NCBI GenBank assembly: GCA_963702995.1
Contig: OY969783.1
Span: 4,278,001-4,342,000, forward strand
DNA from: MFD04580-c1 sp963702995
GTDB lineage: Bacteria > Planctomycetota > Phycisphaerae > Tepidisphaerales > Tepidisphaeraceae
Length of the DNA: 64,000 nt
Reading direction: 5' to 3'
In this document: positions 34,542 to 43,505 of the stretch, one piece after another
Layout: each line of letters opens with the position of its first letter
How positions within the stretch are numbered: position 1 is the first letter of the stretch
Notes under the pieces: generated by a model
What the model was told of the DNA's origin: nothing
The model's database searches: none
The model's input: only the letters and a program-made list of their open reading frames with translations
Translations under genes and position numbers: made by a program

Positions 34542-35501
34542 ATGACCGACACCTTATCCTTACCGTCTGCCACCCCACCCTCTTCGTTTGCTGGCGGGTG
34601 GATTAACATCGAACAGGCGGCCGTTCTGCTCGCTCTCAGTGTTCGAACCGTAAATCGGCACATCACTGCCGGGAAGCTTGCCTCCCGCCTCCACGAAGGA
34701 CGACGCGAGGTTTACATCGATCCGTCGCACTTCTTGCCGCCGCCCAAGGCACCCGATGTCAAATCCCAACCCGCAGCTTCCGACGGCTCGGTTCAGGAAG
34801 AGGAACGCACGGACGCCGACCCTGCCACCCCGCCGCCAAGCCGTGCCTCCTCCAACGACTCGGGCATCTACAACGCCGAAACCGTTCTTGCCTTGGCAGA
34901 CAATGTTGCGGACAAGGCGGATTTGGCTGTCGCCGCGTACCAGACGCTCGCCCGAACAATGGAGGAGCAATCGCGGGCCGTCCGGAAAATTGCTTGGTTT
35001 GCCTGGTCGGCCGTCGCCATGATGGGGATCGGCGTCACAGTCGCGGTCGGGTGGACCGCCCATCATCTGACGCAAGCGCAGGTGCAAGCCGAGAACCTTC
35101 GACAGCAGGCGACGATTGCCGAGCAGAAGTCGGAGAAGATGAACGGCGAGATGTCCACGCTCCAGCAGCAATTGCGGGAGGCGATGCAGGCGAGCGCTCG
35201 GGCGGAAGGGCAGCTTTCGGCGTTCCGGGAGGTTCGATCGCAGCCGCAGTCCGCCCCGCAACCGGCGGCCGCCCCCGCCTCGCAGCCCGCCTTGACCCCG
35301 ACCACCAGCCCCGCCATCGCGCCGGCCTCAACATCAGCGATGCCGGCCGCCTCGAGCATCTCGCCCGCTCTGGCCGCCATCCCGCCGTCCACCGGGGCGG
35401 CCGACGCAAGCGCGTTTCAGGCGAGCTCAGTCATCGAGCGGTCACCCGCAACGCAACCGCTGTTGTTCGGCGGCACTCGCACTATCATCGGGGACCCTTG
35501 A
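34542..35501 (+). CDS. helix-turn-helix membrane protein with coiled coil
   Basis: 319-residue protein of unusual layout. Residues about 20-60 (WINIEQAAVLLALSVRTVNRHITAGKL, EVYID) form an excisionase/MerR-like HTH. A linker rich in Pro/Ser follows, then a helical segment (NAETVLALADNVADKADLAVAAY), a single membrane helix at about 151-170 (AWFAWSAVAMMGIGVTVAVG), and a coiled coil (VQAENLRQQATIAEQKSEKM, STLQQQLREAMQASARAEGQL) ending in Ala/Pro-rich low complexity. The DNA-binding end would face the cytoplasm. Its place right after parB and parS suggests a role at the origin, but that is inference. No family recognised. Confidence 0.7.
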   Translation: MTDTLSLPSATPPSSFAGGWINIEQAAVLLALSVRTVNRHITAGKLASRLHEGRREVYIDPSHFLPPPKAPDVKSQPAASDGSVQEEERTDADPATPPPSRASSNDSGIYNAETVLALADNVADKADLAVAAYQTLARTMEEQSRAVRKIAWFAWSAVAMMGIGVTVAVGWTAHHLTQAQVQAENLRQQATIAEQKSEKMNGEMSTLQQQLREAMQASARAEGQLSAFREVRSQPQSAPQPAAAPASQPALTPTTSPAIAPASTSAMPAASSISPALAAIPPSTGAADASAFQASSVIERSPATQPLLFGGTRTIIGDP

Positions 35502-35633
35502 ACCGCGGGCCCGCCGCCACCCGATCGCCCCGCCCGAATTGACTTGTCTCCATGGCCCGCCCCGCGATAGCATAAGCCGGCGCGAATCTACAGGTCGTCC
35601 GTTCCCTATCTAGTGCCCTCGCCCGGAGTTTTG

Positions 35634-37166
35634 ATGCCTCGCATTTCGGTCCTTTCGCTGCACATCAACAGTATCATATTATTGCTCGGACTCGGCGGCT
35701 GCTTCGGACTTCTCTCGCGGTCCGCCATCGCGGGCGACCATTTTCTCACGATCGGCGGCGGGTACGCCCCAGCCCACAGCCAGCTCTCCCTGGAGAAAAA
35801 CGTCCTGTTCGTGCAGCAGGTGTTTCGGGCCTGGGAGGTCCCCACGGCGGACCAGGACATCCTGTTCGGCTGCGGGGACGCGCCTAACCGCGACGTGCAA
35901 ATCAATCAGATGGCGGAGATCCCGCGGGTCAACCTGCTGCTTTCACAAATCTCCAACCGCGACGAATCGATGGACTATGGATACCGTCACCACGCCATCC
36001 CCCATGTGGCGGCCGCCGCCACCCGCCAGGCGCTGAACGGATGGATTGACGGTGTCGGACAGCGGCTTGGAGAAGGCGACCGTCTGTTCATCTACTTCAC
36101 CGGGCACGGCGGCTCGGGCAACCCCGCCCGCAACACGACGATGATGCTCTGGGGCGACGACGCCCTGCCCGTGCGCGACTTCACCCGGATGCTCGACCGC
36201 CTCTCGCCCAAGGTTCAGGTGGTGCTCGTGATGGTGCAATGCCATTCGGGCGGGTTCGCGGACGTGATCTTCAATGATGCTCAGAGCGCGTCCGCCGCGT
36301 CAGCGCTGAGCCCCGCCAACCGATGCGGCTTCTTCGCGACCGTTCCCGAGCGATCGGCCGCCGGCTGCACGTCTGACATCTCGGACGAGGACTACCACGA
36401 GTACAGCACTTATTTCTGGGCGGCCCTCTATGGCAAGACGCGCACGGGTGCCAGTGTCGCCTCCGCCGACTACAACGGCGACGGCCGCGTCAGCCTTGCC
36501 GAAGCCCACGCGTATGTGCAGCTCCATAGCGATACGATCGACGTCCCGGTTTCGACGTCCGCCACGTTCTTGAGGGCCTTCAGCAAGAGCAAAGGGGACG
36601 ACCTGCTGACGCCGGATAGCACGTTCGATCAGATCGAGGCGGCCGCCAACGCGTCACAGAAGGCGGTCCTGGACGGCCTGTCTGAGCAACTCGGGCTCTG
36701 GGGGCGCGAGCGGACCAAAATGGCGCGCGTCCAGTCCGATAAGCTGGAGCGCGACCGTCAGTCCGCCAACCAACAGTCCGACCGCGCCAATGGCGAATCC
36801 AAGAGCCTTCGCGGGGGGATCCGGGCGGCCGTCCTCGAACGCTGGCCCGAACTGTCCAACCCCTGGAACCCTCGGGCGGCGGACGTCCTCAAGGCCGACG
36901 GGGCGCAGATCGTTCGCCTCATCGAGAACCATCCCAGTTACGCGCGTTGGCGGCAGACGATCGAGCGGTCCGATTCGTTCTCGGACCGCGCGATGACGCT
37001 CGAACGGAAGTGGGCCAAGTGCCAGCGCTTCCTGCGGGCGGTGGATGATGTGGCGCTGGCCGCCAACCTCCCGAAAGTCGGTTCGGAGGAGATCCAGGAG
37101 CGATACGCCCATCTTTGTGCGCTGGAAGACGGCTTCGTCGGCAAGCCGTACGAGATGGCCAAGTGA
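35634..37166 (+). CDS. secreted caspase-like (C13/C14) peptidase with EF-hand
   Basis: 510-residue protein starting MPRISVLSLHINSIILLLGLG, a signal sequence. The peptidase core has LFIYFTGHGGSGN with the catalytic His and VVLVMVQCHSGGFADVIF with the catalytic Cys, the arrangement of legumain/caspase-like clan CD enzymes. An EF-hand-type loop DYNGDGRVSLAEA follows inside the same domain. The C-terminal half is helical and charged without known domains. It is related in layout to metacaspase-like proteins; exported location and calcium loop suggest Ca-dependent proteolysis outside the cytoplasm. Exact class (C13 versus C14) is uncertain. The gap to rpsR has a terminator. Confidence 0.75.
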   Translation: MPRISVLSLHINSIILLLGLGGCFGLLSRSAIAGDHFLTIGGGYAPAHSQLSLEKNVLFVQQVFRAWEVPTADQDILFGCGDAPNRDVQINQMAEIPRVNLLLSQISNRDESMDYGYRHHAIPHVAAAATRQALNGWIDGVGQRLGEGDRLFIYFTGHGGSGNPARNTTMMLWGDDALPVRDFTRMLDRLSPKVQVVLVMVQCHSGGFADVIFNDAQSASAASALSPANRCGFFATVPERSAAGCTSDISDEDYHEYSTYFWAALYGKTRTGASVASADYNGDGRVSLAEAHAYVQLHSDTIDVPVSTSATFLRAFSKSKGDDLLTPDSTFDQIEAAANASQKAVLDGLSEQLGLWGRERTKMARVQSDKLERDRQSANQQSDRANGESKSLRGGIRAAVLERWPELSNPWNPRAADVLKADGAQIVRLIENHPSYARWRQTIERSDSFSDRAMTLERKWAKCQRFLRAVDDVALAANLPKVGSEEIQERYAHLCALEDGFVGKPYEMAK

Positions 37167-37280
37167 GAGCGAGTGAGATCGGGCGGCCGCGGGCGTTGAC
37201 GCCCGATTGAGCGCGGCCGCTTACGAGTTCGGCCGCTGCGGGACGACGCGAGACGCGACCATCGCGCCAGTTGAACACGC

Positions 37281-37317
37281 CAAAAAGAAAACGCCCAATC
37301 CTCCGCAGGTCGGGCGC
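37281..37317 (-). terminator. intrinsic terminator of rpsR
   Basis: On the minus strand an interrupted stem (CGCCC..AGG / CCT..GGGCG) is followed by TTTTCTTTTT, about 50 bp after the rpsR stop codon. Confidence 0.6.
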
Positions 37318-37365
37318 TTCAGAACCAAGTGAGGTTCGGTTTCGGGTGACGGCTCGGGCGTCTGA

Positions 37366-37644
37366 TCAGACGGCGGCGCTGACGTAAGGGAGCAAGGCCA
37401 TGTAGCGCGACCGCTTGATGGCGCGGGTGAGCATCCGCTGCTCCATCGCGGTAGCGCCGGTGCGCTTGCGCGACTGGATCTTGCCGTTGCCGCTCAGCAT
37501 TTTCTTGAGCGACTCGGTGTCTTTGTAATCGATGTAGACCTTACCCGTCGCGGTGGTGCGGGCGATCTTGAGCTTCGGGCGATTGAACGTCTGGAACTTT
37601 TCCGCCTTTTCGCGGCGTTCGCGATTGCTTTCAAACCGGGCCAT
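37366..37644 (-). CDS. rpsR: 30S ribosomal protein bS18
   Basis: 92-residue ribosomal protein from the ATG at 37644 (MARFESNRERREKAEKFQTFNRPKLKI). Typical bS18 features: YKDTESLKKMLSGNGKIQSRKRTGATAMEQRMLTRAIKRSRYMALLPYV. The usual neighbours rpsF, ssb and rplI are absent, so it is encoded alone. The N-terminal region lacks the zinc-type cysteines seen in some S18 proteins. Confidence 0.93.
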   Translation of the reverse strand: MARFESNRERREKAEKFQTFNRPKLKIARTTATGKVYIDYKDTESLKKMLSGNGKIQSRKRTGATAMEQRMLTRAIKRSRYMALLPYVSAAV

Positions 37645-37846
37645 AAAACGAGGCTCCACAAGCAGTTCGTGCGCGACTAAGGAGAAGCCCTCCGCATCGG
37701 ACCGACCCGGGTACAAGTGACCAGGCATCGGCCCCGACCGTGCGCACGACCTAACGGACCGGGGTGCGGGGGGAGGGGAAGCATAGCAAGTTGGCGAAGG
37801 TGAAGCAACGAGACGGGGCGACCTGAAAACGATTCGGCCCCTCCCT

Positions 37847-37906
37847 GGGAACGCCGACGTCCTCGTCGCCGCTTGGAGTCAAGCCGACGAGGACGTCGGC
37901 GTTCCC
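37847..37906. repeat. dispersed inverted repeat, family A, copy 2
   Basis: Perfect 22-bp arms at 37847-37868 and 37885-37906 begin GGGAACGCCGACGTCC. This is the best-preserved copy; relatives lie at 1579-1638 and 61892-61951. It lies in the 467-bp gap upstream of rpsR, which holds no gene. Confidence 0.75.
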
Positions 37907-37951
37907 AAAGCCCTGAGTATGGGAGAGAACCGAGCTTCTTTCAGCGCATCG

Positions 37952-38060
37952 CTTGGCGCTCTTCCCTTGGCGGTCTTGGCGTCTTGTCGTTCATTTCTCT
38001 GCGCTCGGAATAGTCAGTGAAGGCCAAGACGCCAAGTACGCCAAGGGAAGAAGCGCCAAG
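37952..38060. repeat. long imperfect inverted repeat
   Basis: Arms 37952-37985 and 38026-38060 (CTTGGCGCT.CTTCCCTTGG and complement) match over about 34 bp with few differences around a 40-bp loop. It could form a very stable cruciform or an RNA hairpin; no coding content. Confidence 0.7.
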
Positions 38061-38111
38061 GCAGACGCGGATGCGATGCGTGCCAGGTCCGAGCGTAATC
38101 TCTGTTGACGG

Positions 38112-39266
38112 TTACCGAACGCCGACGGCGCTGCGTTTCGAGCTGAGAGCCTTCTTTCGAGAGCCCTTCACCTCGTACAGCATCCGGTCGGCTTCTTCCA
38201 TCAGGGCTTGGGGAGTGGGTTCCTTCAGATCCAGCAGGCGGCTGACACCGATGCTGAAGCGCGGGCGGCGGGGGACGTGGAGCGTGCGGGTCAGGCCATC
38301 AACGAGGGTTGTCAGACGGTCGGCCAGAGCGCGTCCCGCGCCCGCTTCGCAGCCGTCCAGGAGGATGACGAACTCGTCCCCTCCGCAGCGGAAGGCAAGG
38401 TCATTCTCGCGGATGGCCGAGCGGATCAACTGGCCGATCGATTTCAGGAGTTCGTCACCGGCCGCGTGGCCGAGCGTGTCGTTGAGGAGCTTGAAGTCAT
38501 CAACATCGATCATCAGCAGGCAGAGATGACACCGATCCGCCGGGTGATCCGACGCGGAAGGTCGGTCGCCCCGAAGGGCTTTGTCCTCGCGCCCTGTCAG
38601 ACGGGATTCGACCAGGCGAGGCAGGTGCTCGTCGAGCATCCTGCGGTTGTAAAGGCCGGTCAGCGCGTCGCGGGAGGCTTTGTGCTTGAGCGACCCGATC
38701 GTTCGTTCCAGCGCGTCGGTGCGGTTGGCGACCCGTGCCCGGATCTCCTGTTCGAGCTTGGCGACTTCCCCCTTCTGCCGCTTGAGGTCCCGGAGCAGAT
38801 CCTGAATGACAGGGATCAGTGGGCCGACGCCCTCGCCCGAGCGGGCGAGCTCGGACAGACTGTCGATAGGGATCTCACCCTGTGCGGCCATCGGAAGGCG
38901 ACGAGACAGTTCACGGACCGGGATGACCCAGGCGTGCTGCCGCTGAATGAGCCCCCATACCCCCGCGCCAAGCGCGGACGCCGCCACCACCCCATCCAGT
39001 TCCCAATGCCCCTGAGCCCTCTCGCGCACCAACACCAGGCCGATGAGCAACGCCACCGCGGGCAGGGCAACGATCACTGTGCCGAATCGGAAAACAGATT
39101 CCTGGAAAAAGGGCGATCGCGGGGCGGCCGCCGGGTCAAGCGGCGGTGCGTCCTCCGCGGGCGGCGATTCGACCTCTTGGTTCATTCGAGACATGCGCAC
39201 CACTCCCGACCATTGATCGTCTGGAACCGTCGCAGTCTGAACCATGCGCCTTCCCGCGTCATTCAT
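38112..39266 (-). CDS. membrane GGDEF diguanylate cyclase
   Basis: About 384 residues. Two membrane helices (FGTVIVALPAVALLIGLVLV and LDGVVAASALGAGVWGLI), a coiled linker (LLRDLKRQKGEVAKLEQEIRARV), then the GGDEF domain: DALTGLYNRRMLDEHL, LCLLMIDVDDFKLLNDTLGH and FRCGGDEFVILLDGC with an intact GGDEF catalytic loop, so c-di-GMP synthesis is expected. An RxxD inhibitory site is not evident. The ATG at 39266 overlaps the astB stop codon, suggesting translational coupling; in-frame ATGs at 39194 and 39185 are alternatives nearer the first helix. Confidence 0.85.
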   Translation of the reverse strand: MNDAGRRMVQTATVPDDQWSGVVRMSRMNQEVESPPAEDAPPLDPAAAPRSPFFQESVFRFGTVIVALPAVALLIGLVLVRERAQGHWELDGVVAASALGAGVWGLIQRQHAWVIPVRELSRRLPMAAQGEIPIDSLSELARSGEGVGPLIPVIQDLLRDLKRQKGEVAKLEQEIRARVANRTDALERTIGSLKHKASRDALTGLYNRRMLDEHLPRLVESRLTGREDKALRGDRPSASDHPADRCHLCLLMIDVDDFKLLNDTLGHAAGDELLKSIGQLIRSAIRENDLAFRCGGDEFVILLDGCEAGAGRALADRLTTLVDGLTRTLHVPRRPRFSIGVSRLLDLKEPTPQALMEEADRMLYEVKGSRKKALSSKRSAVGVR

Positions 39267-40671
39267 CGGGGGTGACAGCCAGTGGGTACGTCCGGTCAAT
39301 CGGGTTAGCGCGCTGAAACGGGTAAATCGAGCCCAACCCGAGTAACTGCGACAAAGCATCCAGCGCCGTTCGGCCCTCGTCGAGCAGCAGGGGGTCGGCC
39401 AGGTCGGCGGGGCGAAGCACGTCGCGATAATGGCGCGTCACCCACGCGACCAATGATTGATACAGGTTGTCTGTCAGCAGCACGCCCGTGTGCATCGCCG
39501 CCCGTTCGGCGGCCGTCATGGCCACCCGCAGCCGCAGGCACGCCGGGCCGCCGCCGTTCCGCATGCTCTGACGCACATCCACGAAATGAACCGCTCCGAT
39601 CGGGTTCCCTGGGCCCACCTGCTCGGCCAGAAATGCCCGGGTACTTTCGACCTCCGCGCACTCGATCGGCGCGATCATCGCCGTCGTTCCGTCGGGGCAC
39701 CGCACCAGTTGACTGTTGAACAGATACGATCGAACCGCATCCGCAAGCGGAACTTGTGATTCGGCCACCTCCACGATCGCCAGGCCGCCGCCTGTCTGCC
39801 GCCGGTAGGCCTCCTCAATTTGGCGGATGTTTGACGAACCGTCGGCGAACGCCTGCGAATGGCAGAAAAGCACATTCAGGTTCCCCACGGATACGACGTC
39901 GTTGTGAAACGCGCCCGCGTCGATCGCGTTGGGGCTCTGATGGATCAAGAGCGTCCGATCGTTCGCCAGGCCGTGAAGCCGTGCGATGGCGGCCGATGCT
40001 TCGCGTGTCTGCCGCGCGGGAAACCCGCGGGGGCTCTTGACGGCCGCATCAAGAGCGGCCCGCCCGAAGACAAACACCTCAAGGCCGGGCTGGTCATAGC
40101 GGGGGCAGAGCCGGATGTGGTTGGCCGCCCCCTCGTCGGACATGGCGGCCGCCGCCGGCAGGGGGGGATGATGGACGAAATGCCGCTCGTCCCGAAAGAT
40201 CGCGGCAAGCGCCGCGGCCGTCGTCGGAGGCTCCAGCGATCGATGAAACTGGGCGATGAGGTTCGCCGCGGTGAAATGGATCCGCCCATCCAAACAATCG
40301 GCGCTGGCTGACACCGTGGCCGCATTGGCCACCCACATCGCCGACGCACTGGAACAGGCGGCCAGCAGCACCGGGTCGAGGCGATGGGCGGCGTCTAGCA
40401 CCTGCTTGTCTGACCCGCTGAACCCCACGTGCCGCAAGGCGGCCAGGTCAGGCCGCTCGTGTGGCGGCAAGACGCCTTGCGGCAGCCCCATGTCCGCCAG
40501 GAGCTTCATCTTGCGCAGGCCCTGAAGGGCGGCGTCGCGCGGGTTGGAGGCTTCGGACCGGTTTCTTTGGGAGGCTAGATTGCCATAGGAGAGGCCCGCG
40601 TAGCTGTGGGTTGGGCCGATTAAGCCGTCCAGGTTGAGTTCGGCGGGCAGTTCGGGCGGTGGGGGGCTCAT
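39259..40671 (-). CDS. astB: N-succinylarginine dihydrolase
   Basis: Second enzyme of the arginine succinyltransferase pathway; converts N2-succinylarginine to succinylornithine, CO2 and ammonia. 470 residues. The start ELNLDGLIGPTHSYAGLSYGNLAS is diagnostic. Further family blocks: FTAANLIAQFHRSLEP, HQSPNAIDAGAFHNDVVSVGN, FNSQLV, and MRNGGGPACLRLRVAM with the catalytic Cys of the amidinotransferase fold. Its ATG overlaps the astD stop by four bases. The enzyme is cytoplasmic. Confidence 0.95.
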   Translation of the reverse strand: MSPPPPELPAELNLDGLIGPTHSYAGLSYGNLASQRNRSEASNPRDAALQGLRKMKLLADMGLPQGVLPPHERPDLAALRHVGFSGSDKQVLDAAHRLDPVLLAACSSASAMWVANAATVSASADCLDGRIHFTAANLIAQFHRSLEPPTTAAALAAIFRDERHFVHHPPLPAAAAMSDEGAANHIRLCPRYDQPGLEVFVFGRAALDAAVKSPRGFPARQTREASAAIARLHGLANDRTLLIHQSPNAIDAGAFHNDVVSVGNLNVLFCHSQAFADGSSNIRQIEEAYRRQTGGGLAIVEVAESQVPLADAVRSYLFNSQLVRCPDGTTAMIAPIECAEVESTRAFLAEQVGPGNPIGAVHFVDVRQSMRNGGGPACLRLRVAMTAAERAAMHTGVLLTDNLYQSLVAWVTRHYRDVLRPADLADPLLLDEGRTALDALSQLLGLGSIYPFQRANPIDRTYPLAVTPDE

Positions 40672-42167
40672 TCGCCACCTCGAACGGGAGGGTGAGGCTT
40701 GTGGGCGATTCCGATTGGCCAGTTGTCCGGTGCTGTCAGACGCGGGGCTTCGAGCGACGCGACAGGGTAGGAGCAGTAGTCGGCGGCGAAGTAAGCGCTG
40801 GGGCGATGGTTGCCGCTGGCGCCGATGCCGCCAAACGGAAGCTGACTGCTGGCGCCGATCAGCGGGCGATTCCAGTTGACGACGCCGGCTCGGCTCCCGC
40901 GGAAGAACGTGTCATAGCGCTGCCGGCTATCGCTTAGCAGACCGGCCGCCAGACCAAAGCGGGTCGCATTGGCTTCGCGGATCGCTCTGTCGAAATCCGG
41001 GACGCGGACAACCTGGAGGATTGGGCCGAATAGCTCGGTGTCCTGACGCTCCCGAGCGTCGGTCACATCAATGAGGCCAGGGGAGAGCAGGGCGGGCGAA
41101 CGGGGGAGCCGCTTCATCTCCACGATGACGCGAGCGCCGGTCTCGATCAGGCGTGCCTGCGAAGCCAGAAGGGCGTCAGCCGCCGTAGCGGAGATGACCG
41201 GCCCCATGAACGGCTCGGGGTCATCTTGCGGGAGCCCGACGCGGACGTCGGCGAGCATGTCCGTCAGGCGGGCAAGGAGCGCCTCGGCTGTCGGGCCATC
41301 CTCAACGATCAGTCGCCGGGCGCAACTGCATCGTTGTCCGGCGGTGGCGAACGCCGACTGGATGATGGTCAGCGAGGCGGCCTCGAGGTCCGCACTTTCC
41401 CACACGATGAGCGGGTTGTTGCCCCCCATCTCCAGCGCGAGGATAAAGCCGGGTCGATCGGCCGACGCTCGAAGCAGCGCTCTGCCGACCTTGTCACTGC
41501 CGGTGAAGAACAGGCCGTTTACGTCCGGATGCGACGCCAGTGCCTTCCCAACCTCGCCGCCTCCCTGGACCACGTTAAGCACACCGGGCGGTATGCCCGC
41601 CGCGGCCCACGCTTCGGCCATGACCACGGCCACCAGCGGCGCCTGCTCGCTGGGCTTGAACACAAGGGTATTCCCCGCCAGCGCCGCGGGGACAAGGTGG
41701 CCGTTGGGCAAATGTCCGGGGAAGTTAAACGGCCCAAGCACGGCCACCACCCCGTGGGGGCGATAGCGTGTGGCAGACGTCACGCCGAATGCCTCTCGCG
41801 CGCTGTCCGCCGTTCGCCGCTCAAAGGCGTCGATCGAGATGCCCACCTTCGCCACCATCGCGTCAACCTCGGTTGCCGCCTCCCAACGCGGCTTGCCTGT
41901 CTCGCGGCTGATGGCCTCCACCAGATCGGGCTTTCTGGCGCCGTACCGCTCCGCGACACGGCGAAGCGTCGCCGCCCGCACGAAAAACGGGGCTTCTCCC
42001 CATTCGGCGGCTGCGGCGGCGGCTTGGACGGCCTGATCGACTTGGGCGGCGCTGGCAGTGCGGCCGGCCCAGTTGACGGCACCGGTGGACGGGTCGGTCA
42101 ACGCCAGCTCCAGGCCCTCGCCGGGCAGCCAGTGGCCGCCGATGAAATGATCCTTTCCGTTGCTCAA
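40668..42167 (-). CDS. astD: succinylglutamate semialdehyde dehydrogenase
   Basis: NAD-dependent aldehyde dehydrogenase of 499 residues, fourth step of the AST pathway. It starts at a TTG (42167) behind AAGGAGG, giving MSNGKDHFIGGHWLPGEG. Family blocks: HGVVAVLGPFNFPGHLPNGH, NTLVFKPSEQAPLVA, VNGLFFTGSDKVGRAL, LALEMGGNNPLIVWE with the general-base Glu, and TAGQRCSCARRLIV with the catalytic Cys. NWNRPLIGASSQLPFGGIGASGNHRPS near the end is typical of AstD. Overlaps astA and astB by four bases at each side. Confidence 0.94.
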   Translation of the reverse strand: MSNGKDHFIGGHWLPGEGLELALTDPSTGAVNWAGRTASAAQVDQAVQAAAAAAEWGEAPFFVRAATLRRVAERYGARKPDLVEAISRETGKPRWEAATEVDAMVAKVGISIDAFERRTADSAREAFGVTSATRYRPHGVVAVLGPFNFPGHLPNGHLVPAALAGNTLVFKPSEQAPLVAVVMAEAWAAAGIPPGVLNVVQGGGEVGKALASHPDVNGLFFTGSDKVGRALLRASADRPGFILALEMGGNNPLIVWESADLEAASLTIIQSAFATAGQRCSCARRLIVEDGPTAEALLARLTDMLADVRVGLPQDDPEPFMGPVISATAADALLASQARLIETGARVIVEMKRLPRSPALLSPGLIDVTDARERQDTELFGPILQVVRVPDFDRAIREANATRFGLAAGLLSDSRQRYDTFFRGSRAGVVNWNRPLIGASSQLPFGGIGASGNHRPSAYFAADYCSYPVASLEAPRLTAPDNWPIGIAHKPHPPVRGGE

Positions 42168-43255
42168 TCCGCCCCCTCCTTCGACTGATGGAAGAGTAAG
42201 TCGTCCACTTCCGGCGGGACGGGGGCGAGCGGACGGAGCGGGGCGAACCGAACGCGGTCCCCCGGCCGCACGTTCAGCGCCCGGGCGACGGACGTTGTCA
42301 GACAGACACCACCGTCGGCGTCTACTTCCATGCATCCCAGTGACGCCCGGAACTCCGTTCCGCCCGCGCTGCCCGTGCAGACCATGTACCCCGGCGGCGA
42401 GAGCTCGCGGCGGGTAATCTCCGCGACAACCCCAGACCTGCTCTCCCGAACCGTCCGAATGTCGTCGCGCGGGCACGAGACGCACGGGCCGGCGTCGAAG
42501 ATGTCGATCATCCCGTTGAATCGGAACCCTTCGGTCTCCAGGTTCTTCAGCGCCGGCCGGCTCCCTTCGTGCGCCTTGCCAATCACCGCCTGCGCCGCCG
42601 GCGGAAGCAGGGGGATGTAGATCGAGTGGGTCGGCATCAGGTCGGCGATAAACTTCTTGTTGACGACGCTGAGGTGGTCGGCGCGGGGGAAATCGATGTC
42701 GAAGAAATGGCGGCCGACGGAATCCCAGAACGGCGACCGCCCGTCGTCGTCAATCACCCCCCGAAGCTCGGACACCACGAGCGGCTCAAACGCCTCCCGG
42801 TACTCGGCGACGAACAAGAACCGGACGAGCTGCAACAGCCGCCCGTTGTCGCGGCCGCGATAGTCAGGGTGGAGGAACAGACTGCCGATCTCCGCCGGGC
42901 CGTCATGCTGGCGAACAAGCTGCAGGTAGGGGACTTCCGTCCGTACCCGCAGCACATCGCACCGATGGACCTCATGCTGAATCTGGTACGCGTAGAAAGG
43001 CTCGTAACCGCCCACCTTCGAAACGATCCCGCTGGCCCCCACCAGCTTCCCGCTCTCGGCATCGCACATGACCAGAAGATAGCTTTCGCCGCCCGGTCGA
43101 TCGGGGATCCGCTCGAAACTGCGGACGGACTTCACGATGCGGCGATGGAGCAGGTCGCGATCTTTCGGCAGGGTGGTCAGGCCGACGCCGGCGCTGCCGG
43201 CCAGCTCCAGCAACGCGGCGAGATCGCTCTGTGCGACGGGACGAATGAAGATCAC
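42164..43255 (-). CDS. astA: arginine N-succinyltransferase
   Basis: First enzyme of the AST pathway; transfers succinyl from succinyl-CoA to arginine. From a GTG at 43255 (preceded by GAAGG) the product begins MIFIRPVAQSDLAALLELA. Family blocks: GVGLTTLPKDRDLLHRRI, YLLVMCDAESGKLVGASGI, EIGSLFLHPDYRGRDNGRLLQL, FIADLMPTHSIYIPLLP and VIGKAHEGSRPAL. An ATG further upstream at 43312 falls inside repeat family B and its N-terminus is unlike the family, so the GTG is preferred. Stop codon overlaps the astD TTG. Confidence 0.93.
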   Translation of the reverse strand: MIFIRPVAQSDLAALLELAGSAGVGLTTLPKDRDLLHRRIVKSVRSFERIPDRPGGESYLLVMCDAESGKLVGASGIVSKVGGYEPFYAYQIQHEVHRCDVLRVRTEVPYLQLVRQHDGPAEIGSLFLHPDYRGRDNGRLLQLVRFLFVAEYREAFEPLVVSELRGVIDDDGRSPFWDSVGRHFFDIDFPRADHLSVVNKKFIADLMPTHSIYIPLLPPAAQAVIGKAHEGSRPALKNLETEGFRFNGMIDIFDAGPCVSCPRDDIRTVRESRSGVVAEITRRELSPPGYMVCTGSAGGTEFRASLGCMEVDADGGVCLTTSVARALNVRPGDRVRFAPLRPLAPVPPEVDDLLFHQSKEGAD

Positions 43256-43300
43256 GTTGAACCTTCGAGCCTGCGCCGAACTGCCCCGGGCTCGTCTAGT

Positions 43301-43473
43301 GGGCCGCTCCATCTGAATCAGCGGGTGCGCCCGCCAATCAAAGTGCCGCCGGTGCCCTCACAGTGCCCTCACCGGCGGTGTTGCCGACGACACAAAACGC
43401 CCGCCGGTGAGGGCACCGGCGGCACGTTCGATGGCATCACTGCGCACCCGCGATCTTGCCGGGGACGGACCAC
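43301..43473. repeat. dispersed repeat, family B, copy 1
   Basis: About 170 bp beginning GGGCCGCTCCATC, with core GTGCCGCCGGTGCCC...CACCGGCGGTGTTGCCGAC and a mirror CGCCCGCCGGTGAGGGCACC, ending near GGACCAC. A second copy lies at 61955-62116 with the same order of blocks. It separates astA from the M20 gene. Confidence 0.75.
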
Positions 43474-43505
43474 TAACCAGAGCGACGCCGAACCGTCCCC
43501 CGATT

